Positions 1-7,480 of a stretch of 18,029 bases of DNA are shown here, piece by piece. The stretch is from contig CANTFK010000357.1 in assembly GCA_947646735.1 (NCBI GenBank), positions 1-18,029 on the forward strand, read 5' to 3'. The DNA is from Peronospora farinosa. Its lineage: Eukaryota; Oomycota; Peronosporomycetes; Peronosporales; Peronosporaceae. How positions within the stretch are numbered: the stretch's first letter is position 1; each line of letters starts with the position of its first letter. The position numbers and the translations under genes are program-made. The notes beneath the pieces were generated by a model. It ran no database searches. It was not told where the DNA came from and was given only the letters and a program-made list of their open reading frames with translations.

Positions 1-146
1 TATAAAATTAAAAGTAAATAAAAATTTAATAGTAAAGATAATAGGCTTGGTAGTCTTTTAAACTAACAACTACCATAATCTTGCGCAAACTCATCTTTCA
101 ACGTTACATACTTTTATTTATTTATTCAGTATTTTTATAAAAATAA
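1..146. other. AT-rich sequence, no gene seen
   Basis: This stretch is mostly A and T, with runs such as ttatttatttattc, in contrast to the GC-balanced RT fragment that begins at 147. I see no open frame with recognisable content, no RNA gene and no terminal repeat. It is probably the sequence into which the older RT fragment was broken or joined. It could also be the edge of another decayed repeat. Confidence 0.5.
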
Positions 147-703
147 TTATTCTGAATGGCCCGATTTTGCATCGGGTTCCCCTGTTGCGAACAAATCCTC
201 TGTTTCCTCTGTGGCAGCCCCTGGCGAAATCCGTAAAAATCCATATAACGCATTATCCAACAACCTTTGATATATCTGAGGCGCATTCTTAAGCCCAAAA
301 GGAATCCGAAGCCATTCAAATAATCCCAGTGGCGTGACGTACGCTGAGATTAGTCTCGCCCTTTCGGTCATACTGACGACCCAAAAACCACTCGCCATAT
401 CAAGAGAACAGTACCAAAAAGCTCCTTCCAAGTCCTCCAATAGTTCGTTAATCAACGGCATCGGGTATACCATGAGCTGGGTAAGATCATTCACCAACCG
501 ATAGTCGATACAAAATCGAATATCGACCCCATTCTTCCCCATTCTTCTTCACGATAATTACAATGGGCTGGTCCATGGCGAGGTGGAAGGCTGAATGATC
601 TTTGCCAATAGTCCCTTGATCAGGTCGGCTAGCTTCTCTTTGAATTGAGGGGTCACCTTCCGTACGCGTTGCGCTATCAATCTTGCGTTCCCCACATCGA
701 TAT
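147..703 (-). pseudogene. Truncated Ty3/gypsy reverse transcriptase fragment (older element, insertion target)
   Basis: Read on the minus strand from 703, this starts in the middle of a polyprotein at IDVGN..LIAQRVR. It continues through the fingers/palm (CIDYRLVNDLT, YCSLDMASGFW with the first catalytic Asp, FGLKNAPQIYQRLLDNALYGFL). It ends at a stop at 147, before the YIDD box. It is homologous to 8466-7800 of the main element but clearly diverged, so it is a separate copy. It is broken by a 1-bp deletion near 566 and by a 10-bp tandem duplication at 527-546. Its upstream part is missing at 703, exactly where the LTR of the main element ends. The simplest reading is that the main element inserted into this RT gene; the missing half would lie beyond the right edge of the window. 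Non-functional. Confidence 0.85.
527..546. repeat. 10-bp tandem duplication causing a frameshift
   Basis: The decamer ccccattctt occurs twice in direct succession. In the minus-strand RT fragment it duplicates the codons for KNG and shifts the frame; with one copy the frame runs smoothly from KKNG into VDIRFCIDYR. It is a decay mutation in the old element. Confidence 0.8.
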
Positions 704-1363
704 TGTGGTGGAGCGGGGTTCACAAAATTTCTGATGTGATCCCAACTATCCAATGGCGCCCAGACAACCGACTATCGGAGGGGGTACTCCGTTTCCGTGC
801 AACTTTCCTTCCTCACCTTGTGTACCCGTCGGTAGGGCGGGTAGCACTCTTCTCGGTGGACTTGAGTCGATGCTGAACTTAACCGTGTTTGGGATAGGTT
901 GGGGGTCGACCGTGCGGAAATCTTCACGCGGTCGAGGAGTTCTTGTAGGTGCTCTATCCGAGTCACCCTGATCTCTCTTGAGATCGCCTTGTCCAAAAAT
1001 GTAGATACTTGATCCACTTGATATACTTGATCTTCTGACCACTTGAGCCGTCTCGCGATCTTGTACCTTGTCCTTTTCTTGTTGTGCTGCGTCCAATCGC
1101 AGGGGGAGTTGTTTGTTTTGATAATTCTTGCAATCCCTGGCCAAACAATCCAGGTATATCACTTGTGTCGAGGCGTAGCAGATGCTCTTGAGTCGTCGGG
1201 GGGCCAAAGTTATCCCACCCGGAAGAGAAGCTTGCGTGTCTTAGAAGTAAAATCGAACTCTGTTTAATGTTAACCAATCACATACCAAAACATACTATTC
1301 TGCCTATCTGTAGACTAGGATCTACTACCACATGTTGCCCTTTCGGAAAAATCATATCTCAAT

Positions 1364-1376
1364 GTGTGGACCACAT
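1364..1376. repeat. 13-bp direct repeat bracketing the array, left copy
   Basis: GTGTGGACCACAT here is identical to 1919-1931, on the other side of the satellite array. It contains the palindrome TGTGG-A-CCACA. In the other LTR the corresponding site (12863-12875) has one change, GTGTGGATCACAT. The repeat is as long as one satellite monomer. Confidence 0.8.
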
Positions 1377-1380
1377 ATAT

Positions 1381-1910
1381 CGGATCGCGGTCGACGGATC
1401 GCTATGACGGATCGCTATGGCAGATCGCGGTCACGGATCGCTATGGCAGATCGCGGTGACGGATCGCTATGGCAGATCGCGGTCACGGATCGTTATGGCA
1501 GATCGCGGTCACGGATCGCTATGGCAGATCGCGGTCGACGGATCGCGGTCGACGGATCGCTATGACGGATCGCGATGGCGGATCGCGGTCGACGGATCGC
1601 TATGACGGATCACGATGGCGGATCGCGGTCGACGGATCGCTATGGCAGATCGCGGTCACGGATCGCTATGGCAGATCGCGATGACGGATCGCGGTCGACG
1701 GATCGCTATGGCGGATCGCGATCACGGATCGCTATGACGGATCGCGGTTACCGGTCGCTATGACGGATCGCTATGGCAGATCGCGGTCACGGATCGCTAT
1801 GACAGATCGCGGAGACGGATCGCTATGACGGATTGCGGTCGACGGATCGCTATGGCGGATCGCGGTCGACGGATCGCGGTGACGGATCGCGGTTGACAGA
1901 TCGCGGTTGA
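1381..1910. repeat. Satellite array A, about 40 monomers of 13-14 bp, inside the 3' LTR
   Basis: The monomer is approximately RGATCGC followed by TAT, GGT or GAT and then GAC, GGC, CAC or CGAC. The core ATCGC is nearly invariant. Common phrases are ctatggcagatcgcggtcacgg and gcggtcgacgg. The array lacks the variants gaatcgc, ctatatcgg, gtcgtcgg and ctgtgac that fill the array after 12880, so it looks like the simpler or ancestral form. Its last units (gcggttgaca, gcggttga) are degenerate, as is usual at array edges. Confidence 0.95.
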
Positions 1911-1918
1911 TCTACAAG

Positions 1919-1931
1919 GTGTGGACCACAT
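1919..1931. repeat. 13-bp direct repeat bracketing the array, right copy
   Basis: Exact second copy of GTGTGGACCACAT (see 1364-1376). Read on the minus strand it gives ATGTGGTCCACAC, the proposed start of the LTR. Confidence 0.8.
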
Positions 1932-2064
1932 TTAATATTGGGCGATCCACAATTTGCGAAATATTGCTCTTCTCTTCTCCACAATCGTCCCCTGCACCGG
2001 TAGTCAACATACGGTGTCGATCTAGCTGTGTATCGTCCCTGATCTTATTGTCTTGGCCTTCTCG
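1932..2064. other. Gap between 3' LTR and antisense gene, with possible polypurine tract
   Basis: On the minus strand the purine run GTGGAGAAGAGAAGAG occupies 1967-1982. It is the best candidate for the polypurine tract that primes plus-strand synthesis. It lies 37 bases before TGTGGT at 1930 and 16 before TGTGG at 1951, whereas a polypurine tract normally abuts the LTR, so either the LTR start or this call is off. On the plus strand the same interval would have to hold the promoter and 5' leader of the antisense gene; I see no clear core promoter motif. Confidence 0.4.
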
Positions 2065-3037
2065 ATGGATTCTTCCCCATCTTCTTCGGCTTCCAAATCT
2101 GTGGCCTTCTCCAGCTCAGATGACTCCAGCTCCGTCCCTCCTATAAATACATTGGTCATTTCGGGATCCGAGCCATTTTGTGCCACCCCAGGCCGGTCCG
2201 ATGGACCACCAATTCTGCTCCCATCTACGCGAATTGAGTTACCACCGGTGGTGGATCGGCAAACTTGGCATCCTCTATTACGGCGATCTATGATCACTTG
2301 GACGCTCAAACTGCCATCGTGGACAGCTATCGTTCTTTGGAGGAAGCGTTGCGGGAGCAGGAGGTGCGCGGTGATCGGATGGAGCGTGAACTTTAATCCT
2401 TCCGGGACGTAGCGCCTCCTCTGTCCGAGTACGTTTTAAGTCGGTACCAACGCCTCCAAGAACAATACCAACATGCGATCCACAAGGCAGAAGCTTTCAA
2501 GAAAGAATTGGGCCAGCGAGAAGATCAATCCCGTGAAATTGCAAGCTTGAAATCCGCCCTGTTCAAGGCTAATGCGGCGACTCAACATACGCAGGAAAGA
2601 CACCGACGGGAGTTGGCCGTTGTTGAACAGATTCTGACAGAACAGTTCCAACTTCAGCAAGCTTCTCTTCAGAATCGGCTGGATAAGCTTCAAACCGATC
2701 ACGACTATCACCTTGGGGAAAGTACTCGCAAGGATGTGGCCTTGGGCCAGCTACGTCGAGAGATCGCGGATCGCGAGATGGAGCGTGATAGGGCCGTCGG
2801 TGATCGGGACTCTCTTCGATCGCACTTGGCCCAGCTAGCGTCTGGATCACTTCCAATACCGCCAGTGAGTCATTCCATGTCCGTTACCTCGGCATCTCCC
2901 GGGTGCAAGCGTTCTTCGTCTACCCCGATATCGGACCCTCCTCCCAAGCGTTCGCGAACCGCGGACCTCTCTTCTCCTCCAGCTCCATCGAGTTCTGTCC
3001 AAGGGACCACCCCTTCGATCTCCGAGGATATTCCAGC

Positions 3038-3091
3038 GCGATCCGCCGCTACAACGCGATCCGCCAATCCAACGCGATCCGCCACCTCAGC
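3038..3091 (+). repeat. 18-bp tandem repeat in the antisense gene
   Basis: GCGATCCGCC starts at 3038, 3056 and 3074, an 18-bp period encoding six-residue units RSAATT, RSANPT and RSATSA. The octamer GCGATCCG is the reverse complement of the satellite core CGGATCGC. Confidence 0.85.
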
Positions 3092-3721
3092 GCTATCAGG
3101 GGGACGCAACTTAGACGTTCCAAAGTCGAAGGCGAAAACCAAGAGCAAGAATTCTACACCACAGAAGGTCAAAAGCAAGAAGAGAATTCTCACTTCTTCG
3201 AAGACCAAATGCAAGAAGAAAAATCCTGCACCTTCACGCTCGAAAGGCAAAAAGAAAATTCTTACGCCTCCTTCTTCCGAGTCGAGCGACGATGAAGAGT
3301 TTTACGATTCTGATGACTCTCTGCTCGCTGCTTTATCCGGATCGCGTTCTTCCTTCAGGCGCCGCGGCTCGGCGCGTGGTAACTCTGCTCACACTGGATC
3401 ACCCGGTTCCCCATTACTATCGACGTTTCCAGTTCGAAGTCTGATTTACTGCCAGCTTCACCTACGCAATCCCGTACCGCTTCGGCTAAAGTCTCGAAAG
3501 TGTACCTTTTTGAAGAGCCCTCTAGTGACTCCGAGGATGCTTTCAGTATTACCAGTAAAGCTCGAGAGAAGGTCAACATTTTGCTCCTGCCGCAAGAGTA
3601 TACTAACCTGCCGGATACTCAAGGGCCAAGAAATTAATGGATCCCTGGGTATCGCAATCGGGCTCCTCGATCGTCAGCCCAAGTTGCTCCATGGTCGGCT
3701 CGACAAATCAGTCTAACCAGC

Positions 3722-4384
3722 GTGGCTGAGTTGGAAGTCGAATTCTTGTACAAGCACCTGTCCAAGCCAAAGGGGTACCCTTTCCCGGTTGCGCCCACGT
3801 CTCGAGTGCCGCCATCCGATTCACTGTGGATACCGAGGTTGGTAACTTCGGAACAGATCGCCGCTCTTTATGCCCAAGAACCCTGGAAAGATCTCAATGT
3901 GCCGATTACCCCGGTCTCATTCCCAGTAACTGGGTGGTTCGCTGAGTTGAAGCAACTCTACCTCGAGTTCGAGGATCGGCACCGACAGGCGCTGTGGGAA
4001 TCAACCCATCCGCTGTATTTGTCGACAAAGCAACGGGACAACGATCCCGGCAAAGCGAAATTTTGCAGAGAGCGCAAGCAGCGTCGGTCGCGATCTGGGC
4101 CCCGTTGGAAAACCGTACTTCGATTTGTCTTGCGAGGCATGATCATGGGACATTGTGATTTGGACATCTTGTTGGACCCCTTTTTTCTCCATTTCCCTTT
4201 CTCCTCGGAGATACCAGTGTGGTACCCTGGTTTGGGACAACAACGGAAAAACATCCCCAACCTGATGACTGCACTGACGATGTTGGATGCTGCAGAACCT
4301 TGGCGCAACCAGTTCCGATTTGCGATCGCGGATCATCCAGGATCTTCTCTTGCCCACCTGTCCCATAAGTTCTTTCCGCAGTAG
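3722..4384 (+). pseudogene. C-terminal domain segment of the antisense gene, unknown family
   Basis: This open frame of 220 codons is the longest uninterrupted part after the basic region and probably belongs to the same gene as 2065-3719. Segments that look conserved are LAELEVEFLYKHL (with the frame repaired just upstream), GYPFPVAP, SLWIPRLVTSEQIAALY, EPWKDL, WFAELKQLYLEFEDRHRQAL, DILLDPFFLHFP, EIPVWYPG and SLAHLSHKFFPQ at the stop. It is rich in Trp and Pro and has no motif I can name. At about 4060-4140 another frame reads more like protein (AIWAPLENRTSICLARHD), so a pair of compensating frameshifts is possible there. No signal peptide or membrane segment is seen. It ends 206 bases from the convergent end of pol. 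Confidence 0.55.
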
Positions 4385-4589
4385 TATCCGTGATCAGAGA
4401 ACATTGCTTCGATGATTCAATGCCATTTTGCTTTGTATTTCATTTCTTCCATCTTCTTTCTTGGGCTTTTCAGCCGCGATCCGGCCTCCCTGACCTTCGA
4501 TCGCTATACTCATCATACATAAACTCCCTATCCATCACCCTATACAACCTTCTTGCACATGATATCAACCCAAAACAACTCGATCGTCA
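4385..4589. other. Convergent intergenic spacer between antisense gene and pol
   Basis: Both flanking reading frames end here, the antisense gene at 4384 (+) and the chromodomain at 4590 (-). The spacer is T/C-rich on the plus strand (e.g. tttcatttcttccatcttctttcttgg). I see no RNA gene and no clear terminator. It probably holds both 3' untranslated regions. Confidence 0.5.
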
Positions 4590-5894
4590 TTATCCACCCG
4601 TTCCTTCCTCATGTGACTGCATTACTTCAAAACGGTTCCTGCTTGCCCGATCGCGATCAAACTCCTGTAATAGGGCACCACAATTCAAAGCTACCTCGTC
4701 AACCCAGGATGGGTCACTGAACCCTTTCCATTGTACAAGAAATTCTCGATGTATTCTGCCGTAGCGAGTCTTTCTTCCGGATCGCATATCCACAATCTTC
4801 TCCACCTCAAATTCGTCGGGATTTAAACTGCAATTCTAACTATCTTCCGGTAACATGGCTTCATCAAAATCCAAGCGATTCGATTCATCAACCTCCAGCA
4901 AATGTTTTGGGCGATCCGGGAACTTCCTCACTCGTTTCAACTTCGATATATGCACCACTGGGAATTAACGATACGGCGTACCCGCGATCTCCAAACGTAC
5001 AGCGTGTTCTCCACATAATTCCGCAACTCTAAAAGGTCCGTGCCACATGTGAGATAATTTCCTGGCATATCCATCTTTCACTCGATCTAAATAAAGCCAT
5101 ATTTGTGATCCCTTTTCGATCCCATGTATTTCCGGATCAGCATTATGCTGTTCGGCCCGATCTTGGATCGCGACTTTGAGACGATCGTATACTACAGCTC
5201 TTGCACGTTGGTATTGGCTTTGTACATGATACCTCCATCTCCGTGGCATCGAATCACGTCGTTTCGTGCTTCCCAATGGTAAGATGGCTTCCAATGTTGA
5301 TTGTGGATCCCAGACGTGAATCAAGTAGAATGGGGTATCTCCTCGGACGCGATCTTGGGCGGTATCAAGCGCAAATGTTAATCTCTCTGCGTATTCGTCC
5401 CAATCCCTTTGACCTACGTCTGTTACATACATCTTCAAGGCTCGCGTCAATGTTTGTACCATTCGCTCCGCCGTTCCATTTGCTTGGAATCGATATGCCA
5501 TAGTAGCGCGCTGTTTCTGTCTTGCGATCCGATTGAATGCTCTGAAAAAATCTGACATGAACTCAGGTTCTCTATCGTGACGGATCGCTTCGCTCGCACC
5601 GAATCTACGAAAGACACATTCCTCATAATTCTCTGCGATCGTCTGCGCAGTTCTAGACGAACTTGCCTTCATGATCACATACCCGGAGAAAAGATCCACC
5701 CACAACAATAGTTCTGTATTTCCCTTTAAAGACCTTGGTAGCGAAGAAATATGATCCATAGCATTTGTTTGAAACGGATATGTTGCTTGTACATTCCCCG
5801 GAGATTCACCGCGGATCGCGGGACGCCCTTTCCCCGTTGAGCAGTCAACACACTCCCTACATAACGTTGGACACTCCGAAAAACCCCTCTCCAA
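4590..5894 (-). pseudogene. pol: Integrase catalytic core, C-terminal domain and chromodomain (3' end of pol)
   Basis: Inserts the cDNA into the genome; in chromoviruses the chromodomain directs it to marked chromatin. Counting from 5894, the catalytic triad is Asp47 (MDHI), Asp107 (RHDRE) and Glu143 (TAERM), with 35 residues between the last two, i.e. DD35E. A GPY/F-like region follows (WLYLDRVKDGYARKL, WHGPFRVAEL). Two in-frame stops interrupt the tail: TAA at 4965-4967 (before FPVVHISKLKR) and TAG at 4836-4838. The chromodomain then runs from EFEVEKIVDMR through FLVQWKGFSDPSWVD to LLQEFDRDRAS, ending at 4590. The frame joins the zinc-binding part after a 1-bp loss near 5855. Identification is firm; activity as assembled is excluded by the stops. 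Confidence 0.93.
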
Positions 5895-6361
5895 TGAAAA
5901 TTCGATCGAATTCTTTGGTAGGTCCTACCGACTCCTTGATGTCTACCTTCTAAGCTTGTATGATAGTGATGTAAGAAATCCTGCTGCAAGAGTTCTGGTA
6001 CGACCAAGCGTAACAATTCCTCACGCCCTTCAAAGTTATCGGCCGACTTGGGGCAGAAAAATAACAGTCCACTTTCGTCCACTTCATAATCCGGCGCGAT
6101 TCGAGCAGATAACTTTGCCTCCTCATTATCTAGACGGGTTACGTCCCCGATTAGATACTCTTTCAACTTAGCGATCCATCTTTCCTCTTCTTGTGCTTGT
6201 TTTATTCGCTCAATCCGAACTTGCTGTACAATTTCTTCCTGCATGGGTTCCGGTTGTTGCCGTCTTCGAGCCGCTGATCTGGTAATCGCGACCACTTTGA
6301 TGACCCGATCAACACATTTTTGCGTCAACAGTTCACTTAACCGGTTCACTAACATCAACTT
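5726..6361 (-). pseudogene. pol: Integrase N-terminal (zinc-binding) part with linker from RNase H
   Basis: It continues the RNase H frame after an in-frame TAA at 6362-6364. A charged linker (QVRIERIKQAQEEERWIAKL) leads to LLFFCPKSADNF and then the HHCC-type zinc finger: H-H in FLHHYHTSLEGRHQGVGRTY, the helix YQRIRSNFHWRGVFRSVQRY, and the CxxC pair (CVDC). The last of these is reached only after a 1-bp frameshift near 5855, in a run of G on the minus strand. From there to 5726 this frame is out of phase and meaningless; the true frame is that of 5894-4590. Confidence 0.85.
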
Positions 6362-7057
6362 TTACAAGTCTTGATCCGACTTGATCCTCGTACTATTTTC
6401 TTGTTGCAACGCTGTGCTCGCCAACCGATCTGCACTTTGGTTCCAATCTCGTTTCATATGTAGGAACTCGTGGATCGGCCACGATCGAAGCTTCTCCATT
6501 GCTCTATGCCGTAACAGCTGCAAACCAGGAGCCTTGCAATCAATTTCGCCCCGCATCTGTCGGATCACTAGATTGGAATCACCGCAAATAATAATGCGTC
6601 CCCTAGTCTGGTCCGCTAATAAGTCAAAGCTGAGGAGCAACCCTCTATATTCTGCTTCATTCACGGTCAGACCGGTAGCGAATTCAGAAGCGGCAGCCAC
6701 GATCGTCCATTCCGGCAATTTCCACACGATTGCACTGTACGCTCCGCCTTTCTTCTTCACCCTGGCCGATCCATCGAAACTGACGACCAAAAGACTTTCA
6801 TTTTCTTCCACCGTAGGCGGCGGCATAGTTATCGTCTGCCTTGTCTGCTTACGTGGAGCGATCGCAATCAACGCTTCGTCCACTTCTTCACGGGGAATTA
6901 TACTCGCAGCCAGCGTACCCAATATTTCGTCCTCACCCTTCTCACTTCGGCGGATTTCCAGCGTCCAGTTTGAAAGGAGCGCAGCCCATCTTCCTAATCT
7001 TCCGTTGAGACCAGAATATTGTAACAGCCAAGCCAGCGTTGAATATCGCGTAAGCAC
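6362..7057 (-). pseudogene. pol: Second RNase H (archaeal/cellular type) of pol, catalytic residues intact
   Basis: This degrades the RNA strand of the RNA:DNA hybrid during reverse transcription. Numbering from Met at 7057, residues 1-36 finish the first RNase H/connection (STLAWLLQYSGLNGRLGRW, LLSNWTLEI). Residues about 88-220 form a complete RNase H fold with Asp95 (SFDGSAR), Glu136 (NEAEY), Asp160 (CGDSNL) and Asp210 (NQSADRLAS), i.e. the DEDD set. A second RNase H between the native one and integrase is known in plant Tat elements and oomycete gypsy elements, as independent acquisitions. The frame is open for 231 codons, the best preserved piece of pol, and ends at TAA 6362-6364. Upstream, TAA at 7070-7072 cuts it from RNase H 1. 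Confidence 0.9.
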
Positions 7058-7069
7058 AGTGACCTCACG

Positions 7070-7480
7070 TTAAACGAGCATCGTGTAGCAAATATCCAGT
7101 ATCCGAAGGAGGGCCAAGACCTCTTTCTCCACCATTCCGTAGTTAACTTCGTTTGGCTTCATCGTACGACTTGAGAAAGTAATAGGCAAACATATTCCGT
7201 CATGTTCTTGTAGTAATGCAGCCGATATCACCCACTTGCTGGCATATACCACGATCACAGGCGGTCGGTCAGGATCAAAAATGTTTCAAAATCGGCGTTG
7301 CAGCTATTTTAGCTTTCAACAGGGTGAATGCGATTATGGCTTTCTCCCATCGATTCCTGCCCTCGGGATCCTGATCGTCCCCGGTGCTAATATCCAGATC
7401 GTGATCGTCCCCAACTTTTAAAGGTGGATCGCACTTCGGTCTAACATCAGCACTGGACATCTGAGCGTCACTAGCACGTC
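7070..7480 (-). pseudogene. pol: First, RT-attached RNase H of pol, degenerate
   Basis: It follows RT through WEKAIIAFTLLKAKIAATP and HFDPDRPPVIVVYASKWVIS; the latter needs a 1-bp frameshift repaired at a run of A at 7277-7281. The domain shows AALLQEHDG, ITFSSRTMKPNEVNYG and EKEVLALLRIL. Where active Ty3/gypsy RNase H domains have TDAS, this copy reads VYAS. The later DH..L motif is replaced by TRYSTL, so two of the catalytic Asp residues are gone while the Glu remains. This matches the known pattern in which an element that gains a second RNase H keeps the old one only as a connecting tether. An acidic insert (GDDHDLDISTGDDQDPEG) lies before the domain. Confidence 0.8.

Larger units (their letters stand above)
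704..1930 (-). repeat. 3' LTR with internal satellite array (outer boundary uncertain)
   Basis: 704-1380 is about 98% identical to 12203-12879, which fixes it as an LTR copy. On the minus strand it ends ...CCACCACA at 704, followed at once by a different RT gene. In the other LTR the same end is followed by one base and then the PBS. A minus-strand TGTGGT at 1930 would give a six-base terminal inverted repeat TGTGGT/ACCACA and a length near 1.23 kb. TGTGG at 1951 is an alternative start, and the matching end of the 5' LTR is outside the window. The order in the LTR is TGTGGTCC, array (1910-1381), then about 680 bp of unique DNA. The unique part contains a CCAAT pentamer at 1274-1278, a possible promoter element. 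No convincing TATA box or oomycete initiator was found. Confidence 0.8.
2065..4384 (+). pseudogene. Decayed antisense accessory gene: acidic/Ser-rich, coiled-coil, basic region and C-terminal domain
   Basis: The gene runs opposite to gag-pol, between the chromodomain and the 3' LTR. It starts at ATG 2065 (MDSSPSSSASKSV) and would be about 770 codons. Parts in order: Ser/Asp-rich N-terminus (2065-2220); a coiled coil (about 2290-2860, e.g. SYRSLEEALREQEVRGDRME and YQRLQEQYQHAIHKAEAFKK); a Pro/Ser segment with the possible nuclear signal PPPKRSRT; Lys-rich repeats (KSKKRILT, KGKKKILTPP, about 3120-3270); an acidic patch SSESSDDEE; and the C-terminal domain from 3722. Breaks: a frameshift between about 2225 and 2260, TAA at 2394-2396, a frameshift near 3424, and one or more before 3722. 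I know of no function. I recall similar uncharacterised proteins in Phytophthora annotations but cannot check. It is probably a retrotransposon-borne additional ORF, as described in plant gypsy elements. Confidence 0.65.

Noticed and set aside
754..770. TGGCGCC on the plus strand (also at 12253-12259) as a primer binding site for a plus-strand element
   Set aside because: It lies inside the region shared by both LTRs, is not next to a TG...CA boundary, and all retroviral-type domains are on the minus strand. The site at 12184-12201 fits tRNA geometry and the LTR end.
746..1207. Open frame of about 150 codons in the LTR (also 12122-12706)
   Set aside because: Several overlapping frames are open in the same DNA, the second copy reads through the PBS, and no domain or composition typical of protein is seen. 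Most likely non-coding U5 sequence.
1332..1763. Open frames in the satellite giving repetitive peptides such as MADRGHGSLWQIAV
   Set aside because: The 13-14 bp monomer lacks stop codons in several frames, and because 13 is not a multiple of 3 the frames cycle; variants change length at random. This is a by-product of the repeat. The same applies to 12831-13052.
2436..3250. Minus-strand frames at 2436-2711, 2569-2856 and 2870-3250
   Set aside because: They mirror the coiled-coil and basic regions of the antisense gene, have no recognisable domain, and do not continue pol beyond its end at 4590.
6381..7073. Plus-strand open frame of 230 codons opposite RNase H
   Set aside because: It is the mirror of a confidently identified minus-strand RNase H and has no protein-like motif. 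The same holds for the other plus-strand frames opposite gag-pol.
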